From NCBI RefSeq assembly GCF_018603905.1, contig NZ_JAHFZZ010000031.1, forward strand, positions 1 to 64,000: a stretch of DNA of 64,000 nt. Reading direction: 5' to 3'. The notes below the pieces were generated by a model. That model was given only the letters and a program-made list of their open reading frames with translations, was not told where the DNA came from and searched no databases. The number at the start of each line of letters is the position of its first letter. The first letter of the stretch is position 1. A program made the position numbers and the translations under genes. Of this stretch, positions 1-9,122 are shown one piece after another. The DNA is from Nonomuraea sp. NEAU-A123 (GTDB taxonomy: Bacteria > Actinomycetota > Actinomycetes > Streptosporangiales > Streptosporangiaceae).

Positions 1-130
1 CTGCATAGACAACACCTCAGCTACCGGGAGCCCGCTCCCGTCCACGGGTCAACTGCCCAACGATGACCACACCCCGACACTCTCCTGACCCGTGCCCCGA
101 CACCAAAGCCCTTCGTCAGCAGGCTCTTAG
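1..130. other. Foreign sequence interrupting the type I-B cas3 reading frame
   Basis: Conserved Cas3 sequence, read leftward on the minus strand, stops making sense near position 130. It is replaced by a tail with no helicase motifs that ends at a TAG at 23-21. The segment contains a short palindrome, GGGAGC/GCTCCC at 26-31 and 34-39. This looks like the edge of an inserted element, but any transposase would lie left of the window. An ordinary frameshift is the alternative. Confidence 0.35.
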
Positions 131-2327
131 CGATCACCAGGACGCTCTGCCCCTCGTCCAGCCAGCTGCGGATGCGCTCCAGACTGGCCTCTGAGTCGAT
201 CGGATCTTCGTCGAGCGTGAGCCGGTGCCGCGCAGGTGCTGTGCCTACCGGCGCCCGGCGGACCTCGACCGAGCCGAGTGTGTCGTGGATCAGGTTGATC
301 ATCGGTTGGGCGAGGGTGGCGGACAAGACCGCTACCCGGCTGCCAAGCCGCTGCCACAACTGCATGCAGGCGCAGATCCGACCGAAGGTCGCGGGATCGT
401 AGGCGTGAAGCTCGTCCAGGACCATCAGGGCATTGACCTGTTCGAGCAGAACGCTGGAGTAGCGGGTTCCAGCAATGGCCGCGCGCAGGAGTTGATGAGG
501 GGTGGCGACCCTGACCCGTTGGCTGAACAGCCTCATCGCACCAGCTCGGGCACGAGCCCGACGGGCGTCGGCCGGGCCGGGCGTACATTCGTCAGCGATC
601 GCTCGGGCCAGCAACGTACGCGCTGCGGTGGCGTGGAGCACGCCGATGTCCGGACGCTCCTGCCCAGGAGCAGAGTCGAGATGCTTGATGAAGCGATCAC
701 GGGCGGCGTCGATCGAGGCCCGGTACGGCAGCAGCCAGGCCAACCGCGGCTGACCTGGCATGTCGTCGAGCTGACGTGAGGCCCAAGCCAGCCCCGCCTC
801 GGTCTTGCCGCTTCCCGTGGGTGCAACCAGGATGAGGTGCTCTGCGATGTCGGCGGCCTGTCGCTGGTGCGGGTAGGGCGTGGGCAACCGGCTCAGGAAG
901 TCCCGCGGTAGCGGCATGTGCGTCTGCAAAGGCACGTGTGCGGAACCGGAGTGGTCCGCGAGGGTGACCGCGCCCTGCAGAAGTACAGCAACCAGACCGT
1001 CCTCTTCGCTGACCGGGTTGATCCACTCGGCGCTCAGCCGGGCGAAGGCATCGCGGGCGAGCTCCCACAGGCGGCGGTCGTTGGCGGGCACGGGGATGGC
1101 CAGCTGATGGGCAAGCCAGGCCAGCCAGGCGCGATGGCGGGCGGCCGGGATCTGAACGCGGGGACGCCCGAGCACCGGGGCGGGATCGCGGCCGAATTTG
1201 CGCTCCCACGCCGCTACGGGGGGATACATGGAACGCAGGTCACCCCGGCGGTGCGAGGTCAGCGGCCGGTGGTGAAAGGCCACACCAGCAGCGATCATCT
1301 TGCGCTCTTGTGGGTCCATATGGCGGGTGAGCAGGTCCACATAGGCGAGCGAGAGCACCTCATGCCGTTCACCCCAGCTCTCTCCGCCAGGGCGGAGCTG
1401 GCGTTGGAAGCCCTCGGCAACCTTGCCGGCGTCGTGCAGCAGGGCAGCGGTCTCCGCCCAGGACCAGAAGTTCGGGTAGAAGGCCAGCACGCCCGGAGAG
1501 TCGATCCGGCGTGCGATCGTACGAGTGGCATCCCGAACGGCGAGGCTGTGCTCCGTCAGCAGTTCCGGTCGTCCCAATCCCGATCCGCTGGCGGACTTGG
1601 CGAGCACCTGAGACAACTGCGCGTCGCGTTCATCCGATGAGGCAGGCGAGCTCAGCCAGACTGCCTGATCCTCATCGCGGTACGCCCCCACGACGGCATG
1701 TTCACCAGCCGACTCTGAGCACCACTGGTAGCTGCGGTACTCGGTACGGCCCCGGTCGGAACTGATCGCTTCGGCCAGCCGCAGTGTGCTAGCCAACGGC
1801 GCCTCGTGACCTCCCACCGGAGCCAAAGCGTGCCCCACCCTGGCCCGCTCGGTGGGCTGCAAGATGACCTCGCGGACGGAAACGATATGCACGAGATCTT
1901 GCGAGCGGCCCAACCGCAGACCCCACACCGGCCGGCGCAACGCCTGCGCGATCCGTTCTCCATCAGGAGCGGGGATCCAGATCGTCAAGCGAACCCCGAC
2001 GAGGAACGGCCTGTCCCGGATGGTCACGCCGCCCTTGCCAGCCGCCACCCTGCCCGCGATGGCCGGGTTGGAGCCGTCGGCGGCGATGGGGTGATAGGTC
2101 TCGGCGTCAACGCCCCTGCCTTCGGCAGATGCGGCCAGGCCGAGCGTGATCGCTTCGCTGGCGCGACCGGTGGCGGCGGCCAGCATGCCGCGCACGGTGG
2201 AGGGCGGCGGTACCGGTAGACATCTGCTGACACCGGGGAACATCGGATCGCGGAAGGAGGCGACCGGCGCGTACAAATCTACCCGGACCGCCTGGATCGA
2301 ACTGGGCATGCCGCTCATCGGGTTCAC
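21..2327 (-). CDS. cas3: Type I-B Cas5-Cas3 fusion protein, C-terminally truncated
   Basis: Residues 1 to about 230 are a Cas5 (Cas5t/Cas5h-like) Cascade backbone subunit, with the typical segment PVWGLRLGRSQDLVHI. The rest is Cas3. The HD nuclease has LLHDAGK and a later HHRP. The helicase has Walker A VAPTGSGKTEAG and the DExH box LMVLDELHAYDP, then motif III LSATLAQ. RecA-like domain 2 (motifs IV to VI) is missing: after SVLVIA the frame runs into unrelated sequence and stops. The ATG overlaps the cas7 stop (ATGA), so the gene is coupled to the Cascade operon. A Cas5-Cas3 fusion would tether nuclease-helicase to Cascade. As sequenced, DNA unwinding is probably lost and the HD domain may survive. 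Domain assignments are secure; residual function is inference. Confidence 0.9.
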   Translation of the reverse strand: MNPMSGMPSSIQAVRVDLYAPVASFRDPMFPGVSRCLPVPPPSTVRGMLAAATGRASEAITLGLAASAEGRGVDAETYHPIAADGSNPAIAGRVAAGKGGVTIRDRPFLVGVRLTIWIPAPDGERIAQALRRPVWGLRLGRSQDLVHIVSVREVILQPTERARVGHALAPVGGHEAPLASTLRLAEAISSDRGRTEYRSYQWCSESAGEHAVVGAYRDEDQAVWLSSPASSDERDAQLSQVLAKSASGSGLGRPELLTEHSLAVRDATRTIARRIDSPGVLAFYPNFWSWAETAALLHDAGKVAEGFQRQLRPGGESWGERHEVLSLAYVDLLTRHMDPQERKMIAAGVAFHHRPLTSHRRGDLRSMYPPVAAWERKFGRDPAPVLGRPRVQIPAARHRAWLAWLAHQLAIPVPANDRRLWELARDAFARLSAEWINPVSEEDGLVAVLLQGAVTLADHSGSAHVPLQTHMPLPRDFLSRLPTPYPHQRQAADIAEHLILVAPTGSGKTEAGLAWASRQLDDMPGQPRLAWLLPYRASIDAARDRFIKHLDSAPGQERPDIGVLHATAARTLLARAIADECTPGPADARRARARAGAMRLFSQRVRVATPHQLLRAAIAGTRYSSVLLEQVNALMVLDELHAYDPATFGRICACMQLWQRLGSRVAVLSATLAQPMINLIHDTLGSVEVRRAPVGTAPARHRLTLDEDPIDSEASLERIRSWLDEGQSVLVIAKSLLTKGFGVGARVRRVSGCGHRWAVDPWTGAGSR

Positions 2328-3388
2328 CGGGCCGGATCGTCGAACCAGGCGTCATGGTGCCCGGTACGGATCTCCTCCGCCAGGCAACGAAGCATCGATC
2401 GCGGGTGATCGATGACAACCTGCCCCTCCTCGATCAGGTCGGCGAGGTCGTGATCGAACTCTTTCCGGTTTCTCTCCTGGAAGCCCGGCCGCCATCCCAG
2501 CCGTACGGGCGCCTCCCATTGGCCCTGCCAGGCCTGCAGTTCCTGGCGCAGCACCTTGCCGCTCACCGTCAGCCCGCTGCCGTCAGCGGCACCGTCGATC
2601 ACGAACGTGAGCGGGTTCACGCCGCCCGCCATAGGCAGTGCGGCCACAAGGGCCGGCGTGCGGTCGCCATAATGCAGCGCCTTCTTGGCTCCACCGGTCA
2701 GTTCGGCCAGCGCGTCCAGCAGCATCGCGACCCGGTCCCGGCGTACCTCCAGCGGTAGGCGAATCGCGGCATGGCCGCGGAAGGTGATCGCTTCGGCGCC
2801 CATGCTCACCGCCTGGGCCACGCTCAGCGCCGCATCCGCCGACAGGTAGTTCGCCCGGCCGCCACCGTTCGAGGCCGGCAAGGTGAAGGTGCCCACCCGA
2901 GGAAGGTCGAGCAGGAACGGCGCCACCAGGTCAGCGGTGTAAAACTCGTGCCCGTGCAGGACCGGGTCCTCAACGCCACGAGACATCACGCCGAAGTCCT
3001 CGGTCGGGCGGGCCGGCTCCACGGACATGAACGTGCCCACCATGAACGGCGTGTCCCGCAGGGTGGTGGCCTCATCGGCGCTTTTGGCGGCCGCCTTCAT
3101 ATAGCCGAACAGGTCATCATCGGCGTACCGGATGGGGTCGGCCGCCGTATTCGCCTTTTGCGCCTTGCCTTGCGCCTTACCCACTCGTTCGGTCGGAGAG
3201 GCGACCATGCCCATGCCGGTCATCGTGTCGCGCAGCCACCGGCGAAACGCCTGGGCCGACACGTATGGATAAATCTGGCCGCGGATTCGCGCCTTCTTGA
3301 CCGGCGTGGTCGTGGTGTTCTCACCGCGCCCGTTGTTTGGTGCGCCTGCGCTGACGGCCAGCGCGATTTTGCCTGTTAGGTACGCCAT
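2324..3388 (-). CDS. cas7: Type I-B Cascade backbone subunit Cas7 (Cst2/DevR family)
   Basis: This 354-residue protein has the Cst2/DevR signature: an N-terminal MAYLTGKIALAVSAGAPNNG strand, then a region binding crRNA (TTTTPVKKARIRGQIYPYVS) and QAFRRWLRD. Several copies would polymerise along the crRNA guide to form the Cascade filament. Length is normal for the family. The ATG overlaps the cas8 stop (TGATG) and the stop overlaps the start of the Cas5-Cas3 fusion (ATGA), so all four genes are translationally coupled. A basic, lysine-rich loop around residues 62-80 (GKAQGKAQKA) is plausible for nucleic-acid contact. Confidence 0.9.
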   Translation of the reverse strand: MAYLTGKIALAVSAGAPNNGRGENTTTTPVKKARIRGQIYPYVSAQAFRRWLRDTMTGMGMVASPTERVGKAQGKAQKANTAADPIRYADDDLFGYMKAAAKSADEATTLRDTPFMVGTFMSVEPARPTEDFGVMSRGVEDPVLHGHEFYTADLVAPFLLDLPRVGTFTLPASNGGGRANYLSADAALSVAQAVSMGAEAITFRGHAAIRLPLEVRRDRVAMLLDALAELTGGAKKALHYGDRTPALVAALPMAGGVNPLTFVIDGAADGSGLTVSGKVLRQELQAWQGQWEAPVRLGWRPGFQERNRKEFDHDLADLIEEGQVVIDHPRSMLRCLAEEIRTGHHDAWFDDPAR

Positions 3389-4815
3389 CAGGAGTACTCC
3401 TCGACCTCGTCGACGTTCGTCTTGTCGAACCCGATCTCGCCCTCGGCCTCGGCCTCGGCCTCCTCATCATCGTCGTATTTTCTGGCTCCGATTGGCACTC
3501 GCTTTTCATCCAGCCTCGCGCTGACCTCGAAGAAGAGCAGCGCGCGATCAAGCCACCCCTTAGAGCCATTCGCGAATAGGTCTGTAAGCGTTGCAGAGCT
3601 TATTGCCTCCTGCGGCACACCGCGCAAACGCAGGCTTGCGTTTGTCTTCATCAGCAACCTCTGCAGTTGATAGCCACTGCCAGCGGCACGGCAGTACTCA
3701 TTGAACCGGCCGCGATGTGATTCTTGAGCGATCCAGCTGGCCAGCAGTTCTGCGACAGGCTTGAGCCGATCGGCGTCCATTCCGTACATCACCTCCGCAT
3801 AAAGACGGCACAAAGCCCGCCATCGCACCAGCGTGTGCCGTGAGACCTTCTCCCCGTCCCCCGAGCGCGCCCACAGCTCCATCGGTAGCCGATCCGACCG
3901 CTCCCCCTCGCGATCGAATAGCAGCCGTGCCGCGGCGGTGGCGCCGTCCGCCGCCGCCCTTCCCTGCCGGTTGCTGCGCTTCAGGATCAGCCGCAGATCC
4001 TGCCAACCCTTCGCGCAGTCGGGATCAGCCAGTATTCGATGCACGAACTGGGCCACGCCCGTCCGCGTCTCCGACACCCGCAGCCATGGCTCCTGGTTGT
4101 CGTTCTTGAACATCCACAAGCTGGTCGCCGCTGGCGCGTCGCCGGCATGCTCATACAGCGCCTGCAACGTGACCGCCTCAGGCCCGGCCATTGCGGGCAA
4201 ACCATCGAAACCCAACTGGCGTATCCGCCCAGCTCGCCGCACATTCCGGGCTACGAACTGTCGCTCGACTTGTGGGTTGGCACATATCAGCACCGTGGCC
4301 GAACCAGCTGTGAGCCAAGCCCCGTACGGCAATGCCCACAACGCCACCCGACACCCCCGGCACACCGGCCACCCTGCCGTCCCGGGTGGCAGCGTGTTCA
4401 GCGCCCGAATCGAATCGAACATCGGCAGCGTCGACTTCGCCCACAACACACCGCTCGCCTGTCCGCAGAACGTGCAGGCCCGCCACGACCGTTCGGCCTC
4501 GTCCGGAGAGAACAGCCAAGCCATCTCCCGGCCCAGGACAGTACGGTCCTTCTCCCGCTTAGCATGGGTCGGCTTGGAGTTCGGGTAAAGCGCGAACAGA
4601 ACCTTCCACCAGTCGTAGGCACCGCTGCCCTGATGAGCGATGGCCGCCTCGACCACGTCCCCGATGATCCGCTGAATCACGACATCGAACTGCTCCGCCG
4701 TGACCTGCTCGGCCCGCTCACAACCGGCGAGTACCGCCACCGCCCACGCTCCGCAGCGTTGCAGCGGGTGCTCGGTAATCCGCAACGAGGACGCTGGGTT
4801 CTGCGTGGCGCTCAC
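3388..4815 (-). CDS. cas8: Type I-B Cascade large subunit Cas8 (Cst1-like)
   Basis: About 475 residues. The GTG at 4815 is preferred because it overlaps the cas6 stop (GTGA); the longer frame to 4860 would sit inside cas6. A zinc-finger-like pair, CTFCG followed by CRGC about 50 residues later, matches the Cys motif of Cst1/Cas8a1 large subunits, which recognise the PAM and stabilise the R-loop. The C-terminus is very acidic (KYDDDEEAEAEAEGE). Position between cas6 and cas7 is the usual one. The Cas8 family is highly divergent, so the subtype assignment rests on the zinc-finger, size and neighbours rather than overall similarity. Confidence 0.82.
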   Translation of the reverse strand: MSATQNPASSLRITEHPLQRCGAWAVAVLAGCERAEQVTAEQFDVVIQRIIGDVVEAAIAHQGSGAYDWWKVLFALYPNSKPTHAKREKDRTVLGREMAWLFSPDEAERSWRACTFCGQASGVLWAKSTLPMFDSIRALNTLPPGTAGWPVCRGCRVALWALPYGAWLTAGSATVLICANPQVERQFVARNVRRAGRIRQLGFDGLPAMAGPEAVTLQALYEHAGDAPAATSLWMFKNDNQEPWLRVSETRTGVAQFVHRILADPDCAKGWQDLRLILKRSNRQGRAAADGATAAARLLFDREGERSDRLPMELWARSGDGEKVSRHTLVRWRALCRLYAEVMYGMDADRLKPVAELLASWIAQESHRGRFNEYCRAAGSGYQLQRLLMKTNASLRLRGVPQEAISSATLTDLFANGSKGWLDRALLFFEVSARLDEKRVPIGARKYDDDEEAEAEAEGEIGFDKTNVDEVEEYS

Positions 4816-5501
4816 CTGATCCACCCGAACCCCTCCACGGTGGACAGCCCCAGCCCCCACTCATACAGCGCGTCCAGCAACTGCGGCGCCCCCGCCACCC
4901 GAACCCGCGCGGTCGCCCCAATACGAAAGCCCTTCGGCATATCGAATCGACGACGAGGACCTGAATCCTCCACCTCCACTTCCACCTCATTCGGCAACCC
5001 AAGAACATCTGCCTTATGCCGGAGGTTATGCGTCAACCGCTCCTGAAAATGAGCGTCTCCGGGAACCAGGTAGAGATCTTCATGTTTCACCAAAACCGGC
5101 GAAACCGTCTCAAAAACCGCAAATCCATCCGCATGGTCAGTAACACCATCTAATTGGACGCCTTTGACCGACAAGGTCACCGACCCCCAACGGATCTCGC
5201 CCCGTCCCGCCATCGCTGCCAGCAGACACGCTGCAATCCGCGGTACCGGAGACCCCATCGATATCACCCCGTCCGACGAGGCCGAATACGCGCCCGGAAG
5301 ACGCCGTGTACCAGAAAACAACGGCGGAGAAACCCCTACCGGACGAAGTGAGCCGCCCTGCCAGCCGACATCATGAAGCTCTTCGGCTACCGCCGCGTCT
5401 TGACTTTCAATCAGGTCATAGATAACTGCCCTGGCCGGACCGTGAACCTCATGCCACGGCAGCACCGGCTTACTGGCAGCAACATCAACGCGAAACCGCA
5501 C
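4812..5501 (-). CDS. cas6: CRISPR pre-crRNA endoribonuclease Cas6
   Basis: This 229-residue protein ends in the glycine-rich Cas6 loop (GLGLSTVEGFGWI), diagnostic of the RAMP endoribonuclease that cuts repeat RNA and leaves an 8-nt 5' handle. Two ferredoxin-like halves are expected. It is the first gene of the leftward cas6-cas8-cas7-cas5/3 operon and its stop overlaps the cas8 GTG. It would process the adjacent array at 5962-8077, whose minus-strand repeat ends in ATCGCAAC, an ATTGAAAC-like I-A/I-B tag. Confidence 0.9.
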   Translation of the reverse strand: MRFRVDVAASKPVLPWHEVHGPARAVIYDLIESQDAAVAEELHDVGWQGGSLRPVGVSPPLFSGTRRLPGAYSASSDGVISMGSPVPRIAACLLAAMAGRGEIRWGSVTLSVKGVQLDGVTDHADGFAVFETVSPVLVKHEDLYLVPGDAHFQERLTHNLRHKADVLGLPNEVEVEVEDSGPRRRFDMPKGFRIGATARVRVAGAPQLLDALYEWGLGLSTVEGFGWIR

Positions 5502-5961
5502 GAGCTCCTCCCCTTAAGCCATTTGGACTTGGCCCAGTAGTAGCAGGAAGCTCTGACAATTTCTGAGCTATCGCAAGACTCCATGCCGGGGGCGGGGTCG
5601 GCACGTAGCACCCACGGAGACCGTGCTCAGACTTGACATGTTCTACCGTTGAGCCAGCTCTTGGACGGATCGCACCTCACTGTGAGTGATGGGCGACTGC
5701 CGACTGTGATGTCTCATCCAAGCGTGTCGTTGTAAGCGGGCATCAGGAACTCTTGGTCAGCGGACCCAACGTGCCAGGTGGATGGCCACACGACTCCAGG
5801 TAGGCGGCCACGAGAAATCCCGGTGGACGGACTGCGGACCTGCTCAGCGGGGTCTGTACTGCGTCCTGGTGGGGGGGCTTCCTGGACCTCGAGCTCATCG
5901 ACGGTGTTCGCGTCTCGATGAGTCGCAGGGGTACTCCGATGCCGTGCGGGCGCCTGGATTG
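5502..5961. other. cas6 upstream region with a possible degenerate I-B repeat
   Basis: No convincing gene is present between cas6 and the array. At 5660-5676 the plus strand reads CTTGGACGGATCGCACC, which matches 14 of 17 bases of the 3' half of the I-B repeat including its tag, but in the opposite orientation to the array. A TTGACA hexamer lies at 5633-5638 on the plus strand without a clear -10 partner. The cas6 promoter must lie here on the minus strand, but I cannot pinpoint it. Confidence 0.4.
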
Positions 5962-8077
5962 GTTGCGATCCCTCCAGGGTGATGAGTGGCCCCCGAGAAG
6001 AGGGCTGACGAGATGATCCCGGTCCAGTTGCGATCCCTCCAGGGTGATGAGTGGCCGTGCGCCCCGTTCGAGGGCGAGATTCTCGCGATCGCGTTGCGAT
6101 CCCTCCAGGGTGATGAGTGGCCACGTGCTGGTCCTGACCGAGCTCAAGCCATCGTTGCGATCCCTCCAGGGTGATGAGTGGCTATGTGGGTCGCCATCCA
6201 TCGCGTGTGCAAGGAATTGTTGCGATCCCTCCAGGGGTGATGAACGACCGCCCGAGTAGAAGGCGATCGCGTTGCCGAGCAGCGTGGTTGCGATCCCTCC
6301 AGAGGTGATGAACGACACCGCCGACCTCGCCGCGCTTGCCGGATGGACCAGCCAGTTGCGATCCCTCCAGGGGTGATGAACGACTTGGCGGCTGCCTGAT
6401 CGTCTTCCTTCATCAGGGCGTTGCGATCCCTCCAGGGGTGCTGAACGACGCGGTCGAGGTGGCCACCCCACCGGTTGAGAATCATGTTGGGATCCCTGCA
6501 GGGGTGATGAACGACTCATCCTGCACTGCTCCCGCTGCGACACACCGTGGCTGTTGCGATCCCTCCAGGAATGATGAACGACCCGAGATGCTCACGTCCG
6601 GCGACAACGATTACCAGTTGCGATCCCTCCAGGGATGATGACCGACCCGACCGCGTCCGCTGGTTCCGCAAGCCTCACCCGACGTTGCGATCCCTCCAGG
6701 GGTGATGAACGACCCGGGTGGGCACCGTGGCCGGGTCGGTGGTGCTCGCGGCGTTGCGATCCCTCCAGGGGTGATGAACGACCCCTTAGGCCCGCATCCA
6801 AGCCCCGCGGGCGGCCAGTTGCGATCCCTCCAGGGGTGATGAACGACGCCCTTCGGTCGGCGGGCGGGGCGACGGAACGTCAAGTTGCGATCCCTCCAGG
6901 GTGATGAGTGGCCGGCAGGGCAACCTTGCAATCCGCGACCACGTCACGTTGCGATCCCTCCAGGGTGATGAGTGGCCGGATCACCGCCGACGACAGCACG
7001 CTCAGCATGTAGTTGCGATCCCTCCAGGGTGATGAGTGGCCCCATCCGGTGTTAGCCCTCCAGCGGGATGTCCTCGCGTTGCGATCCCTCCAGGGTGATG
7101 AGTGGCGGCGGCACCCAATCCACGGCGAGGAGCGAAGTGACGTTGCGATCCCTCCAGGGTGATGAGTGGCCATCCGCAGCCGGTGCGCCGTACGCCCCTG
7201 GACCGGTTGCGATCCCTCCAGGGTGATGAGTGGCCTCCGCACCGGGGCATGGGATGCGCCAGGCTCCGGTTGCGATCCCTCCAGGGTGATGAGTGGCGGA
7301 AACCAAAACGTACGCCACCGCCACCGCAGTCGAGTTGCGATCCCTCCAGGGTGATGAGTGGCCGGCTCCTGGCAGGACGGGCACACACCGGCCATCTGTT
7401 GCGATCCCTCCAGGGTGATGAGTGGCTCATCTTCCGGGCGTTGATCGCCCCCGGCCTGGTCGGTTGCGATCCCTCCAGGGTGATGAGTGGCCCAGATCCG
7501 TATTCATATCCTGGCGGGAATGGCGGGCGTTGCGATCCCTCCAGGGTGATGAGTGGCAGTGCAGGCGGCCCTGGCGGGATCGTGCGCCCTTGCGTTGCGA
7601 TCCCTCCAGGGTGATGAGTGGCATGACATGGGGATCGCTGAGGAGCAGGTGCGGATCCTGTTGCGATCCCTCCAGGGTGATGAGTGGCCGCCGGGCGCGC
7701 GGCGGATCATCGCGGCCAGGAGCAGGTTGCGATCCCTCCAGGGTGATGAGTGGCGAGGAGCGTATTGGCCTCCTGGCCCACCTCATCGGGTTGCGATCCC
7801 TCCAGGGTGATGAGTGGCATGATCAGTCGCTCTCCTGCGAGCAGCCCGGACGGCGTTGCGATCCCTCCAGGGTGATGAGTGGCCTGGACCATGGTGCTGG
7901 GGTTGGACGGCAGGTCCAGTTGCGATCCCTCCAGGGTGATGAGTGGCCCGGGAGGCCATCTCCCGGGGCTCCCTCCCCGCCCCTCGTTGCGATCCCTCCA
8001 GGGTGATGAGTGGCTGGACGTCATCGACCGGGAACTCGTCGCGCTCGCGTTGCGATCCCTCCAGGGTGATGAGTGGC
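5962..8077 (-). CRISPR. Type I-B CRISPR array, 33 repeats, mosaic
   Basis: There are 33 repeats and 32 spacers of about 32-39 nt. The plus-strand repeat begins GTTGCGATCCCTCCAGGG and ends either GTGATGAGTGGC (29 nt; repeats 1-4 and 15-33) or GGTGATGAACGAC (30 nt; repeats 5-14, 6219-6847). On the minus strand the repeat ends ATCGCAAC, resembling the I-A/I-B crRNA tag, so transcription is inferred to be leftward with the leader at the right end. The leader-proximal repeats (right) are uniform. Degenerate copies lie in the 30-nt block, for example at 6486 and 6617. Confidence 0.97.
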
Positions 8078-8219
8078 CCCACGGTAAAGTCCCAGGTCAA
8101 AGCTTGCACAGCAGAGCATAGATAATGCCATTTTGCAGCAACCCGGCGGTAATGCTGAGGCACAGGTCAGGCTGGTAAACACCGCTCCTTGGGACGCGGT
8201 CCAGGACAGGGTCGCGAAA
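8078..8219 (-). promoter_or_regulatory. Probable leader of the I-B array
   Basis: This 142-bp stretch adjoins the most uniform repeats and is more AT-rich than its surroundings. On the minus strand TTGCTG (8140-8135) precedes an ATTATCTATG segment, so a promoter reading into the array is plausible. Orientation is inferred from the repeat tag. Confidence 0.55.
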
Positions 8220-8897
8220 TCATCCTAGATCACCCGCCAACCCCGCATTCTTGATCCACCGCCCCCAACGAGGACTACGGGAGAACTGCGTAGCGATGTC
8301 CTTTCCGGATGGTAGTCCTCCGTCCGGGCGCCGGTTCTCCTGCGCCCATCGCCAGGCAGAGCGGTGAAGACCCAGGGCCTCGATGTCACGACGACCTATT
8401 CCGCGAGCAGATAGATCGCTCAAGGCTTCGCCTCCAGGTTCATGAGCATCTGATCCCGCAGTCGGCAGGTCTTCCACGGCGTCTGCCATGCGCTTCGACC
8501 CGGCTGAGAACCGACGGACCTGAGACATCAAGAGTTCGTAGCTACCAATGAGAGCCGCACTTGGCCATGCAGCGATAACCCGGCCGATCATGCTGGGCTC
8601 CGCGACCGCGACGTTCGCGGCAAGGCTGGCGAGACTGCCGACCCCGAGCATGGTCCACGCCAGCACGCCACCACGCGACCCGTACCGGTTGGCCAGGAGG
8701 ATGGACATTGAGGCAACGACGATCGTGCCGTCGACCGCGAGCGGGATGAGCACCGCCGCCAGGCGATCCTCACCGTGCCGGAGACAGAGTTCATGCATGT
8801 GACGGAACGACACGATCGCCGCGATGCCAGCAAGGAAGAGAACCCCTGTGATCGTCGTTCGCCGGATGCGAGACACGGCCCGCGCGTTCGGCTCCAT
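8220..8897 (-). CDS. DUF2637 membrane protein (mobile-element associated), copy 1
   Basis: This 225-residue protein has about four hydrophobic segments in its first 130 residues (TTITGVLFLAGIAAIVSF, LAAVLIPLAVDGTIVVASM, LAWTMLGVGSLASLAANVAV, VIAAWPSAALIGSYELL), then a charged cytoplasmic tail. This is the DUF2637 architecture found in actinobacterial plasmids and integrative elements, often near spread or transfer genes; its biochemical role is unknown. It lies downstream of a large serine recombinase on the same strand. A close paralogue sits in the same arrangement at 32689-33522, nearly identical over the membrane region but with a different tail. Confidence 0.8.
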   Translation of the reverse strand: MEPNARAVSRIRRTTITGVLFLAGIAAIVSFRHMHELCLRHGEDRLAAVLIPLAVDGTIVVASMSILLANRYGSRGGVLAWTMLGVGSLASLAANVAVAEPSMIGRVIAAWPSAALIGSYELLMSQVRRFSAGSKRMADAVEDLPTAGSDAHEPGGEALSDLSARGIGRRDIEALGLHRSAWRWAQENRRPDGGLPSGKDIATQFSRSPRWGRWIKNAGLAGDLG

Positions 8898-9122
8898 CGC
8901 TGCTCAGCCCTCCTGAACTGGGAGAACAAGCGTCGTGGAGACGCTGAACGGCATGTACGTATCGGCTTTCGGACACGTAAGTTGTACATAGCTGGGCATT
9001 TCCGGGCATGAAGGTACGTCACCCTGGCCCAGCCTTCGGCTGACGCCGGGATCAGGGCTTGCTAGCCTTCCTCCTTCCAGCAGGCCGGAGACATCGGAGC
9101 ACGGTGTCTTGTCCGCTACAAG

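Noticed and set aside
5714..8163. Many open frames on both strands across the I-B array
   Set aside because: Their translations are the repeat unit over and over (for example HSSPWRDRN and RSLQGDEW), so they reflect the array and not proteins.
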